In this document: piece by piece, positions 10,001 through 16,187 of the stretch | How the letters are laid out: each line of letters begins with the position of its first letter | Position numbering within the stretch: the stretch's first letter is position 1 | DNA from: an uncultured Clostridia bacterium | Lineage (GTDB): Bacteria > Bacillota > Clostridia > Christensenellales > Aristaeellaceae | Direction of reading: 5' to 3' | NCBI GenBank assembly: GCA_934636425.1 | Contig: CAKUAV010000062.1 | Location: 1 to 16,202, forward strand | Length of the DNA: 16,202 nt | The notes under the pieces: generated by a model | The model's input: the letters and a program-made list of their open reading frames with translations, nothing else | What the model was told of the DNA's origin: nothing | Database searches by the model: none | Made by a program: the position numbers and the translations under genes

Positions 10001-10702
10001 GTTGCTCTCAAAGCCCTGCTGTTTGGTCGAATTTCCCTTCGCCGCCACCGCCACATGCACATCCGGCGTAACCAGATAGCCCGAAATATCATACTGATAC
10101 GCCGTAAAGCTTCTGTTCATAATATGACGAATCATATAGGGCACATCGAGAAACGTGCCCGAGCCGGTGCCGCCGGACAATCCGGCAATGACGATGATCG
10201 TAATGCGATTGGGCGGCGCCGCTGCTCCAGCTGCTACGGAAACCAGATCCCTGATCCGTCCCATCAGCTGATTGTATACATCCTGCGCCTTGAGCATGAG
10301 CATCAGACGCCCCGCCTGACGGATGCCGCCCGCGCCCTCGCTGAACGTCTTGATATACAGGTCGTCCAGCCACTCACTCTGATACGGTTTAAGATAAGCC
10401 TGCGGATTATTGAGCTTGGCTTCCAGATTTGTGTCGGTCAGGTCGATAAACTCGCTGCTTTCCAGCATCGTGCCATTGCAGCTTTTCTGAAGAGCTGTGC
10501 TGTCCGTATCGATTTCCAGATAGGCCGTCTTGGGCGGATGATTCAGTTCCTTGCCTTTGGGATCCTTCTCCATTTCCAGACGCTTGCTGAACAGATCCTT
10601 GATGTGCAGCAGACCGTCAAGACCGCTGCCGCCCAGACCGATGATCAGAAGCGGCTCGTCAATCTTGCTGACGCGGGTGTACTCATTTTTGAAAACGCTC
10701 AT
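7097..10702 (-). CDS. Tubulin/FtsZ-superfamily protein, large, tubulin-like family
   Basis: 1201 aa. The ATG at 10702 is chosen because GGAGG (10710-10714) is 7 nt upstream; 22 extra codons to 10768 have no such site. Residues 18-29 (LLIIGLGGSGLD) match the first nucleotide-binding loop of FtsZ/tubulin, residues 122-136 (EGAGGIRQAGRLMLM) resemble a motif I associate with the bacterial 'tubulin-like' family, and GGTGSGT at 177-183 is an exact copy of the tubulin signature that grips GTP phosphates. The protein is about three times FtsZ length: after the N-terminal GTPase domain come several hundred residues of mixed fold and a helical C-terminal third with a coiled-coil stretch near 1005-1055. 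No signal peptide or membrane helix. It probably binds GTP and may form filaments; it sits second in the operon after the membrane vWA protein. Superfamily membership is firm; polymerisation is inference. Confidence 0.93.
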   Translation of the reverse strand: MSVFKNEYTRVSKIDEPLLIIGLGGSGLDGLLHIKDLFSKRLEMEKDPKGKELNHPPKTAYLEIDTDSTALQKSCNGTMLESSEFIDLTDTNLEAKLNNPQAYLKPYQSEWLDDLYIKTFSEGAGGIRQAGRLMLMLKAQDVYNQLMGRIRDLVSVAAGAAAPPNRITIIVIAGLSGGTGSGTFLDVPYMIRHIMNRSFTAYQYDISGYLVTPDVHVAVAAKGNSTKQQGFESNGFAALKELDYWMGADSHRHPFVQQYTDGVEVDWSAAHPYDDVTLLSAELVGGAIISNPAEAIYNLLAENMLNYMSYEPKPTGTAGNDFTYKQHKINVTKDVKIMSKPYPSNYCYTAIGVASTHPQQDQMIDYEASLLMEKMVVLADNQPDPTSTEAEDFAQEVLNLEGAYDRAKSRAPLPEWASEKATHSDAETMRDGGNAYHVMTENGELYNWQKRVAVPQMKAFFFGDPNDENMHGELRDIWKRFTDAAKKIILDHAKGPYYLEALLDGDHGVIKQVEKRLADVNGKKGTLDTEIAHQHDSAEQELKSTKKAGWLTKGIEMVHIGASPFGRYIDQCATLYENVRRRAYVAQQATLLEELKNWLQGYMKASLHVYNQTMTDLNSALGSSVGAAGDTADSVASFAQLRASIDERFKAADEDGAMFRHMLDLIAEQSLTYVGGDNAKPKEKKRFERDIEHFINETFRTMNAANLDAMLAMDVGDDSVQRVNKVINTWAPQLDGAATPMFASLAGMAGDEVVPFAYVSVPDNAGDFKAGIQQYTTTRNISVTLKDSGVRERVMWLNTYNGLPLCRYAMLANMEKTYENILTQPSGTGIHLIGGKAAMEWKDLPSPIPHELLNIAMSSRVKAEHDKAMDVLNRAMETGMLTISRINSSYDLRFLTANGAEPSSDDFDVMLKNLKAGDDDAANVEKIDYWAKKPQDIGALIASGALSQQTVNGDYKKFAGIHGFIQSDYVHQEGETQERRKRVDDNIALLNKDLVLYTLSKRPYTVARIEKQLAFFDKLNAYRADCAAKQAALQEKADAAAAALQARDKKRSDILTYSEDVAKMIMFELIRYKMGKGYIVQDEEYWPDGKELYKPGNEVALEMRTNCRDILLVRYLQEQEMDGDKELLHQLVASRMEALGEDEASWPAMKARCEKLKGDWQTSIRKLRASDKTFERDEREWLISVYDQMIMAMDEMIGELG

Positions 10703-10709
10703 AATGCAT

Positions 10710-10714
10710 CCTCC
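10710..10714 (-). promoter_or_regulatory. Ribosome binding site deciding the tubulin-like start
   Basis: GGAGG on the minus strand, 7 nt before the ATG at 10702. It settles the start against the longer open frame that reaches 10768. Confidence 0.75.
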
Positions 10715-10764
10715 GTTCCCGTCGATCGTTGAGTTTTGTTTGCCCTGTCTGAAGAGAGAGCGGC

Positions 10765-10816
10765 TCAAGGGCGCACTGCTCTGCGAACATCCGCCCGCAA
10801 AAGAATACGCCCTTGA
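10765..10816 (-). other. Inverted repeat in the vWA to tubulin-like gap
   Basis: TCAAGGGCG at 10765-10773 and its exact reverse complement at 10808-10816, 34 nt apart, fill most of the 121-nt gap between the vWA stop and the tubulin-like start. The mRNA could fold a 9-bp stem with a large loop. No U-run follows. The rest of the gap shows no promoter I trust. Confidence 0.4.
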
Positions 10817-10823
10817 AAAACGC

Positions 10824-13706
10824 TTAAACCTTCTTTCTATAAACCAGCGTCACATAGCTTTCATTGCCAGCCTTGGCAATCCTCAGCTCGCCGCCCAGCG
10901 ACATCCTGTCTTTCTTCCCCGCCTGAATTTCCCGTCCGTTGACGCTCAGCTCAATTTTATCCTTCTTCTTCGTCTTGTTCTTAATCAGAATTCTGCCGCC
11001 CATGGCCGGCTGAATTGTAATCTTTGCAAGCTCCGACTTTTCCAGATTCGCATCTCTGCAGCAGGCGCCGTCGATCTTTGCGCTCAGCTTATATTTTTTC
11101 TTGCCGCCCAGCGTCGTCTGAGTGCGATAGGTTGAATTCACCTTGACCTGCAGCTCGCATTTTTTCGGATAGCCCGGCTTGATCAGTACAACATAGAGTA
11201 TGCGTATGAGCAGTATTGCCGCCAGCGCCAGCGCCAATATCTTCAGCGCGCCGGAAATCACCCATGTGCGAATGGAAACCACGCTGATGTTCAGCCGCAT
11301 TTCCGCGGTGACGCCATCGCCGTCTCGTGCCGCAAGAACGATTTCGCCCGTGCCGGGGCGGCTTGCCGTCACTGTCAGGCAGCCGCTTTCATCCAGCTGC
11401 CACTCGGCCAGCGCTTCGCCCGATTCGTCTTCCAGCACGCCTTCGTTCTGATCGATCGCCGCGCCCTGCGCGTCCATAACGCCATAAACGAGCGGTTCAT
11501 GATCCGCGTCGGCAAAAATATCGCTCATCTCAAGCACGACCGTTTCGCGGCCGACCAGCGCATCACGTCCGAATGTCAGATTCATCGGCAGCGGCTCGAT
11601 GCGCATTTTCTCGCTCTTTTCATCGGCAGCCGCTTCAGGCGCCGCGTTCCCCACTTCGAACCCGGTGCCTTCAGACAGCGTCATATAGGCTTCCTGCCCT
11701 TTAATGCCGCCGCTGATGGCATAAAAGCCAGCCCGATACTCAGTGGACACCGTGCCGCTCAGGCATCCCACCGTCTCGTCAAAGGAGAGCGTCAGCTCCT
11801 GCGGCGTGACATTCTTCACCGCATCGCTCTGCCAGAAAAAGGACTGATTCTTTTCCAGATACTCATTGATCGCCGGCGAAGAAATCCACTGCCCGGACTG
11901 ATCCTGAAGACCGATCAGCACCCGCACATCGCTGCCCTTGGGCTGCAGGCCATCCGTTTCCGTTTTCATGACGAGCGACTTGCCGTTGCGAATGGCCGCC
12001 TCGATATCCTGCACCGCCACAGTGAATGTCAGGTTCTCCGAACGCGCCCCATCTTCATCAAGCGCGCACACAGTCACGACCGTTTCGCCCTCCTCGCCGG
12101 TCGTCGTCAGCAGCAGACGGCCATCCTCAATGGCAGCCGAAACGGAAGAGCCTTCCAATCCATACTCATAGCTCAGGGGATCGTCCACATCGGCATCCGC
12201 AAAATAGTCGCTGAGCGTCACTTCGCTCGTCACCGGCTTATGCGGTTCGTCGCTGGTCAGTATATCGTTGATTTTCAGTTCGATCGGCTCGTAGATTCCG
12301 CCCGACAGCACCGGCGTCTGATTGACCATTTCAATCCAGAAAGCAGGCGATGTGCGCTCCAGACCTTCGCCCTCAACATTCGAAATCAGCTGATAGCGCC
12401 CGGTCTTCAATGCGGGAAGCATGCACTCAAAGCGAGATTGCCCCTTCTCATTTACCGCGGTCATATCGCAATCGGTCAGCCGATTTCCCGCCTCGTCATA
12501 CAGCGCTATTTGAGCGTGCATATCCCCCATATACAGCGCATCGTCCGACGTGTGCGCGCCATTCTCCGTAAAATAGGCGCTGACGGCAAACTGCTCGTTC
12601 TTTGCAAGGACAGACTCGGCTTCAATTTGATACTGAACCTTATAGTTCGTAATCAGGCTGACATTGATATCCTCCTGCGTGCCCGGAAGATAGCTGATCT
12701 CATAATTTCCGGCCGCCGGATTCTCGATTTTGACAATGCAATAGCTTTTCCCGCGGAACAGATGAACGCCGGCGCCATGCGTCACGTCGCGTCCTTCGCC
12801 GTCCCGCACGCTCGGATCTTCCGTCTTCTCGCTGCAGTTGAGAATGACGTTGGCTTCAAGAATTGAGTTGTTGGGAATGCGGATGGTCAAAGTCACCGTG
12901 CCGTCCTCATTGAGCGTCTTGGAAATATGGCTTTCGCCCAATATCTGCGCGCCGATCTGCTTGGCAAACACATCGTTGAAAAAACTCGGCAGCTGATCAC
13001 TGTTCTCGGCAACATGGATCATATCGCTGTCCGTATAGGCATACAGACTGTCGCCATTGAATGTTTTTCCCTTCAAGCCCACGCAGTACAGCTTGCATCC
13101 CAGTTCCTCGCGGCTTTTGCGCGCAAATTCCACCGCCTGTGCCGCAGAAGCGTCGCTCGCTTCGTTCTGGCGTCTGCCTCCTTCGAAAATCTCGACGGCG
13201 CCATCGGTCAGAAGAAGGATCATCGGCTGATTGGCCGCTTCGTCCGCGCGGCTGTCGCGGATGATCTCGTACGCTTTTTCCATGGCCTCGCCAAGATTTG
13301 TGGCGTTGTCCGTCCGGAGCGAGCGAATCTTTCTGATCATTTCGTCGCGCGCGGCCACATCGCTGACGTCCCGCAGCGTACACCAGGCATAGCTTCCCGT
13401 ACCCGGCGCATTGTTTTCAAAAACCTCGTCGGAAAACGGCACGACCGCCACACGCGATCCATTCATCTCACACATATGAATAAACATCGTCGCAGCGTCG
13501 TAGGCGGCGTCATAGAGCGGAGCATTCTGCTTGCTGTCCTCTTCAGCGCCGTTATAATTCATGGAACTGCTTACATCGACAATGATCACGGCGTCCACGC
13601 GGGATCTGTCTTCCAGATCAGCTGCCGCAATATCAGCCGGCAGCAGCCAAAGCATCAGCGCAGCCAGTAGAAGAACAACAAACCTGTCCGTGATTTTCCT
13701 CATCAT
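10824..13706 (-). CDS. Secreted, membrane-anchored von Willebrand A protein with cadherin-like segments
   Basis: 960 aa from ATG 13706, which has GGAG (13714-13717) 7 nt upstream and opens directly into a signal peptide (residues 1-29, hydrophobic core VVLLLAALMLWLL, AAA at the end). The vWA domain spans about 37-255 with a complete metal-binding MIDAS: D44, S46, S48 (DVSSS), T136 (ATNL) and D168 (LLTDG). A beta-rich ectodomain follows, with two cadherin-like or CADG-like segments marked by LSDYFADADVDDPLSYEY (499-516) and MSDIFADADHEPLVY (727-741). A single membrane helix at about 815-842 ends in positive residues, leaving a ~115-aa very basic, beta-rich cytoplasmic tail (844-960) whose IELSVNGREI region vaguely recalls an FHA fold. 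The vWA end is therefore outside and the tail inside. First gene of the operon, so probably its sensor or adhesion component; the ligand is unknown. Confidence 0.93.
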   Translation of the reverse strand: MMRKITDRFVVLLLAALMLWLLPADIAAADLEDRSRVDAVIIVDVSSSMNYNGAEEDSKQNAPLYDAAYDAATMFIHMCEMNGSRVAVVPFSDEVFENNAPGTGSYAWCTLRDVSDVAARDEMIRKIRSLRTDNATNLGEAMEKAYEIIRDSRADEAANQPMILLLTDGAVEIFEGGRRQNEASDASAAQAVEFARKSREELGCKLYCVGLKGKTFNGDSLYAYTDSDMIHVAENSDQLPSFFNDVFAKQIGAQILGESHISKTLNEDGTVTLTIRIPNNSILEANVILNCSEKTEDPSVRDGEGRDVTHGAGVHLFRGKSYCIVKIENPAAGNYEISYLPGTQEDINVSLITNYKVQYQIEAESVLAKNEQFAVSAYFTENGAHTSDDALYMGDMHAQIALYDEAGNRLTDCDMTAVNEKGQSRFECMLPALKTGRYQLISNVEGEGLERTSPAFWIEMVNQTPVLSGGIYEPIELKINDILTSDEPHKPVTSEVTLSDYFADADVDDPLSYEYGLEGSSVSAAIEDGRLLLTTTGEEGETVVTVCALDEDGARSENLTFTVAVQDIEAAIRNGKSLVMKTETDGLQPKGSDVRVLIGLQDQSGQWISSPAINEYLEKNQSFFWQSDAVKNVTPQELTLSFDETVGCLSGTVSTEYRAGFYAISGGIKGQEAYMTLSEGTGFEVGNAAPEAAADEKSEKMRIEPLPMNLTFGRDALVGRETVVLEMSDIFADADHEPLVYGVMDAQGAAIDQNEGVLEDESGEALAEWQLDESGCLTVTASRPGTGEIVLAARDGDGVTAEMRLNISVVSIRTWVISGALKILALALAAILLIRILYVVLIKPGYPKKCELQVKVNSTYRTQTTLGGKKKYKLSAKIDGACCRDANLEKSELAKITIQPAMGGRILIKNKTKKKDKIELSVNGREIQAGKKDRMSLGGELRIAKAGNESYVTLVYRKKV

Positions 13707-13809
13707 ACTTCCACTCCATTCGTATCCGTCTACGTATTCAAAGCAGCGTTTCTTCGGATATGCGCATCCATTATGGTTGCAGCCGGCTTCCATATTTCCA
13801 GCATTTCCT

Positions 13810-13831
13810 AAAATGAACACTTTTTCATTTT
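13810..13831. promoter_or_regulatory. Palindrome in the vWA operon leader, possible operator
   Basis: AAAATGAA (13810-13817) and TTCATTTT (13824-13831) are exact inverted 8-bp arms around 6 nt. The site lies roughly +12 to +33 relative to the predicted transcription start, a usual place for a repressor site. It could also form a weak RNA hairpin. No regulator gene is visible in the window. Confidence 0.4.
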
Positions 13832-13849
13832 CGCGTTGCTTTATTTTTT

Positions 13850-13878
13850 ATTATATCAGATTATACGCAATGTGTCCA
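13850..13878 (-). promoter_or_regulatory. Sigma-A type promoter of the vWA-tubulin-GTPase operon
   Basis: On the minus strand: -35 TGGACA (13873-13878), 17-nt spacer, -10 TATAAT (13850-13855). This matches 5/6 and 6/6 of consensus. An overlapping second TATAAT-like sequence lies within the spacer. The transcript would start near 13843, leaving a 5' leader of about 137 nt before the vWA ATG. It is the only strong promoter seen for the five-gene operon. Confidence 0.65.
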
Positions 13879-13889
13879 TGTCTATTCGC

Positions 13890-13964
13890 CGCAATTTTTA
13901 TAACATTTAACGCCGTATTATTTCAAGTTTTTCTATTTAATTTCAAAATTGCGCCAGATAATAC
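13890..13964. repeat. Interleaved AT-rich inverted repeats upstream of the operon promoter
   Basis: CGCAATTTT (13890-13898) pairs with AAAATTGCG (13945-13953), and GTATTAT (13915-13921) pairs with ATAATAC (13958-13964). The pairs are interleaved in an AT-rich stretch just upstream of the vWA -35. They could be regulator half-sites; in AT-rich DNA, chance repeats of this size are also plausible. Confidence 0.3.
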
Positions 13965-14083
13965 CGTTTTATGAGTTTTTGAACATCGAATCAAAAAAAC
14001 GGGTTTCCGGACGATTGTCGGCCGAAATGCGCAAAACAGCGCGGCAATGATGCGTTTTTATGCTTCTCCGGCCAGCGGACGGC

Positions 14084-14112
14084 TTTACTTTGGATGAGAA
14101 GTGCGCTATAAT
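14084..14112 (+). promoter_or_regulatory. Sigma-A type promoter of the GLUG-repeat gene
   Basis: -35 TTTACT (14084-14089), 17-nt spacer, -10 TATAAT (14107-14112). Predicted start near 14119 gives a leader of about 63 nt before the ATG at 14182. Confidence 0.6.
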
Positions 14113-14181
14113 GAAACAGTCAGAATATGCATCAGAGCGGCCGATCGCGCATCGCGCCGCGGAAAGAGGGAGAGTCCGACG

Positions 14182-15237
14182 ATGACTAAGCGCGCGCTTT
14201 CGTTCCTGTTGGCATTTTCGCTTCTGCTCGCCATTTTCGCAAATGCCGCCGCCGGCGCTGAGGAGCGCAGCGCCGAAATATACGATGTGGAAGGACTGAA
14301 AGCCGTCGCCGGCAATCCGGGCGGCGCGTACAGGCTGATGAACGATCTGGACATGAGCGGCGTCGAGTGGGTTCCTATCGCCTTTTCCGGCACGTTCGAC
14401 GGCGGCGGCCATACCATCTACAACCTGACCGTCACGCAGCCGGGGCCGGATCGCCGCAGCGCATTCGACGGCAACAAGAAGGAATACGACACCGCATTCG
14501 CCGGCCTGTTTTCGGTGCTCGAGAACGCCTCTGTGCAGAATGTAAAGCTGGTCGGCGTTCATGTCGACATTCAAAACGACAGCCATTGCTTCGCGGCGGG
14601 GCTGGCCGGCTATGCCGACCGCAGCACGATCAAAAACTGCACGGTCAAAGGGCGGATCAATATGGTCAGCTCGGGCGTCATGGTGGGCGTGGCCGGCCTG
14701 ATCGGCTATGGCTGCGGCAAGATCGAGCGGTGCAATGCGGACGTCGAGCTGGTCTTTGAGGATCGCAACCGCGACAGCCGCTGCGAGGAGTTCATGGGCG
14801 GCATACTGGCCTGCGGCATCGCCGATATACGCGCCTGCATGGTCGACATCGACGGCTATGATTCCTGCCACGGCTATGTACACAACGGCGGCGTTGTGGG
14901 GATGTACTATCACTGCCGCACGAAATACGACGCGGGCGCCGTGAGCGACAACATCGTATCGGGACAGATTCACTTTTTCGAGGACAACCCGGACAGGCGC
15001 GCCTACTGCAAGGCGGTGATCGGCGAGGATCTGAGCAAGCCGACTCAGACGAAGGGCAACACCGATTCCTTCCAGTCCCATGAAACGAAGAATTTCGACG
15101 TCGTGCTGAAGCCCGAGGCCTGTGAAGAGCCCGTCTATGTCGAGACGGTGATCGAGCCCAGCGGCACGCAGTGGGGCTATATTCGCCACAGCTGCACCGG
15201 CTGCGGCTACGCCTGGACGGATTCCTATTATCGCTGA
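14182..15237 (+). CDS. Secreted GLUG-repeat (beta-helix-like) protein
   Basis: 351 aa. The ATG at 14182 has GAGGGAG 9 nt upstream and starts a clear signal peptide: TKRA, a hydrophobic core at 6-20, then NAAAGA with likely cleavage near residue 26. Earlier in-frame codons back to 14101 precede the predicted transcript start. Residues 31-85 carry the hallmark front of GLUG-containing surface proteins: YDVEGLKAVAGNPGGAYRL, NDLDMSG, then WVPIAFSGTFDGGGHTIYNL. GLUG-like rungs follow (FAGLF 106-110, AAGLAGY 138-144, VAGLIGY 170-176, MGGILACG 205-212, NGGVVG 235-240), expected to stack as a right-handed beta-helix. The C-terminus ends SCTGCGYAWTDSYY, a small two-Cys tail seen on Clostridia surface proteins. 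No sortase motif or membrane anchor is seen, so it is probably released or loosely wall-associated. It faces away from the vWA operon; a functional link is possible but unproven. Confidence 0.9.
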   Translation: MTKRALSFLLAFSLLLAIFANAAAGAEERSAEIYDVEGLKAVAGNPGGAYRLMNDLDMSGVEWVPIAFSGTFDGGGHTIYNLTVTQPGPDRRSAFDGNKKEYDTAFAGLFSVLENASVQNVKLVGVHVDIQNDSHCFAAGLAGYADRSTIKNCTVKGRINMVSSGVMVGVAGLIGYGCGKIERCNADVELVFEDRNRDSRCEEFMGGILACGIADIRACMVDIDGYDSCHGYVHNGGVVGMYYHCRTKYDAGAVSDNIVSGQIHFFEDNPDRRAYCKAVIGEDLSKPTQTKGNTDSFQSHETKNFDVVLKPEACEEPVYVETVIEPSGTQWGYIRHSCTGCGYAWTDSYYR

Positions 15238-15250
15238 GACGCATGGACAA

Positions 15251-15295
15251 AGCGCAGCCCGTCGGAGTTTTTTTCAGGCTCCGGCGGGCTGCGCT
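15251..15295. terminator. Hairpin between convergent genes, possible bidirectional terminator
   Basis: Arms 15251-15267 and 15279-15295 form a 17-bp GC-rich stem with one G/T mismatch and an 11-nt loop. It begins 13 nt after the GLUG gene stop and ends 1 nt before the stop of the convergent 97-aa gene. A run of seven T lies inside the loop on the plus strand; outside the stem the flanks are only GTTAATCT (plus) and TTTGTCC (minus). The position and stem fit a shared terminator, but neither flank has a strong U-tract. Confidence 0.6.
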
Positions 15296-15296
15296 G

Positions 15297-15590
15297 TTAA
15301 TCTCGCGGAAAGATCAGACAGGCCAGATATTCGGCAAACATTTCGCACAAAAGCAGTATCAGCAGCAGTATCAGCACGACAATGCCCAGGCAGAGCGCCA
15401 GCAGCAGCGTGATGAATATCGTATAAAACGTCGAAGTTTCCCGATGATTTCCCGCGACATAGGCGAGCGCGGCGGCGGCCGCTGTACACAGCGCAGCATA
15501 CAGATAGAAGTGTCCGCCCAGCCAGACCAGCAGCTGCAAAACGCGGAGCTTTCCATTTTCAAATATGCTCTCCACAGTCCCCTTGGCCAT
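15297..15590 (-). CDS. Small two-helix membrane protein, unknown function
   Basis: 97 aa. The frame is open from TTG 15608, but the ATG at 15590 is preferred: GGAGG lies 8 nt upstream, against 2 nt for the ATG four codons (12 nt) upstream. A short N-terminal amphipathic stretch (MAKGTVESIFENGKLRVLQ) is followed by two hydrophobic segments, about 20-48 and 58-82, and a short polar end FPRD. No catalytic or metal motif. It follows the 155-aa membrane protein gene by 14 nt, so the two are probably translated from one mRNA and may form a membrane complex. I do not recognise the family. Confidence 0.75.
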   Translation of the reverse strand: MAKGTVESIFENGKLRVLQLLVWLGGHFYLYAALCTAAAAALAYVAGNHRETSTFYTIFITLLLALCLGIVVLILLLILLLCEMFAEYLACLIFPRD

Positions 15591-15604
15591 GAGCATTTCC
15601 TCCT

Positions 15605-16072
15605 TCAATCATCAGCGTCATGATCGTCCTTGAGTAATGCCGCCAGCAAAAGGATTCCCCCGAAATCCGACAATTTCAAAATGGCGATCAGCAGCGCGCT
15701 GCCTATAATTATGGCCGCGCCCACCATCAGTATCCCCTGCACCAGCCCGCCAAACACATAGCCGACAAGGCGGGCGATGTTTTCGGCCAGCCAGTACATC
15801 CCCGCCATGGACGCAAAGCCGACGACGACCTGCACCGGACGGTGCTCGCCCACCTTTCGCGTCAGCATATAGGACAGCGCCATGCCCGCAAACAAAAATG
15901 CCAGCCGGCTGACAAAGCTCATAATGCCCGACACAAATTCGACCGGCCCGGGAAGGCGCTCCGTAATCAACGAGACGACGCCCACCGCGTACGGCCTTGC
16001 CAGCAGATGGGCAAAGAGCGCAAAGAGCGCCAGCTTTACAATCGCCCGCCCGGCGCCTTGAAGAATCCTCAT
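15605..16072 (-). CDS. Membrane protein with about four helices, unknown function
   Basis: 155 aa from ATG 16072, with GGAGGG 9 nt upstream. Hydrophobic segments at about 10-35, 48-68, 82-105 and 108-146, the last long enough for two helices, separated by short polar loops; the tail is acidic (LLKDDHDADD). No Cys, no signal peptide beyond the first helix, no recognised motif. First gene of a two-gene unit with its own strong promoter. It is convergent with the GLUG gene and not part of the vWA operon. Function unknown; a structural or transport-accessory role is only a guess. Confidence 0.75.
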   Translation of the reverse strand: MRILQGAGRAIVKLALFALFAHLLARPYAVGVVSLITERLPGPVEFVSGIMSFVSRLAFLFAGMALSYMLTRKVGEHRPVQVVVGFASMAGMYWLAENIARLVGYVFGGLVQGILMVGAAIIIGSALLIAILKLSDFGGILLLAALLKDDHDADD

Positions 16073-16158
16073 CGTTCATCGCCCTCCGGCCAGACATATC
16101 GTCCCGCGCATATATAACATAGCACAAAATAACATCATAAAAGCATTGTGTCATGAAT

Positions 16159-16187
16159 ATAGTATCATATCATGCCAACAAAGTCAA
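16159..16187 (-). promoter_or_regulatory. Sigma-A type promoter of the small membrane-protein pair
   Basis: On the minus strand: -35 TTGACT (16182-16187), 17-nt spacer, -10 TACTAT (16159-16164), 5/6 and 5/6 of consensus. The mRNA would start near 16152, about 80 nt before the ATG at 16072. The remaining bases to the window edge show nothing else. Confidence 0.6.

Larger units (their letters stand above)
13707..14181. other. AT-rich divergent control region (475 bp, no gene)
   Basis: It separates the leftward vWA operon from the rightward GLUG gene. It holds one promoter for each direction, a ~137-nt leader for the vWA mRNA, a short palindrome inside that leader, and AT-rich inverted repeats upstream of the vWA -35. 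The longer vWA reading frame from GTG 13820 runs through the leader, but it has no ribosome binding site and would bury the signal peptide. No RNA gene is evident. Confidence 0.7.

Noticed and set aside
9722..10732. 336-aa open frame on the plus strand
   Set aside because: Antisense to the conserved GTP-binding part of the tubulin-like gene; basic His/Arg-rich composition of a shadow.
10703..10768. 22-codon extension of the tubulin-like gene
   Set aside because: The GGAGG at 10710-10714 lies inside it and is correctly spaced for ATG 10702.
11499..12866. 455-aa open frame on the plus strand
   Set aside because: Antisense to the vWA ectodomain; no independent coding signal.
13707..13820. N-terminal extension of the vWA gene to a GTG at 13820
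   Set aside because: No Shine-Dalgarno before that GTG, and the added 38 residues would bury a clean signal peptide that has its own GGAG site.
13969..15189. 406-aa open frame on the minus strand opposite the GLUG gene
   Set aside because: It is antisense to a gene with signal peptide, family motif, ribosome binding site and promoter; its Ala/Val/His/Asp-rich, repeat-like composition is that of a shadow frame in GC-rich DNA.
15618..16154. 178-aa open frame overlapping the 155-aa membrane protein gene
   Set aside because: Shifted frame of the same strand with Arg/Gly/Cys-rich composition; the hydrophobic frame with GGAGGG and clear membrane helices is preferred.
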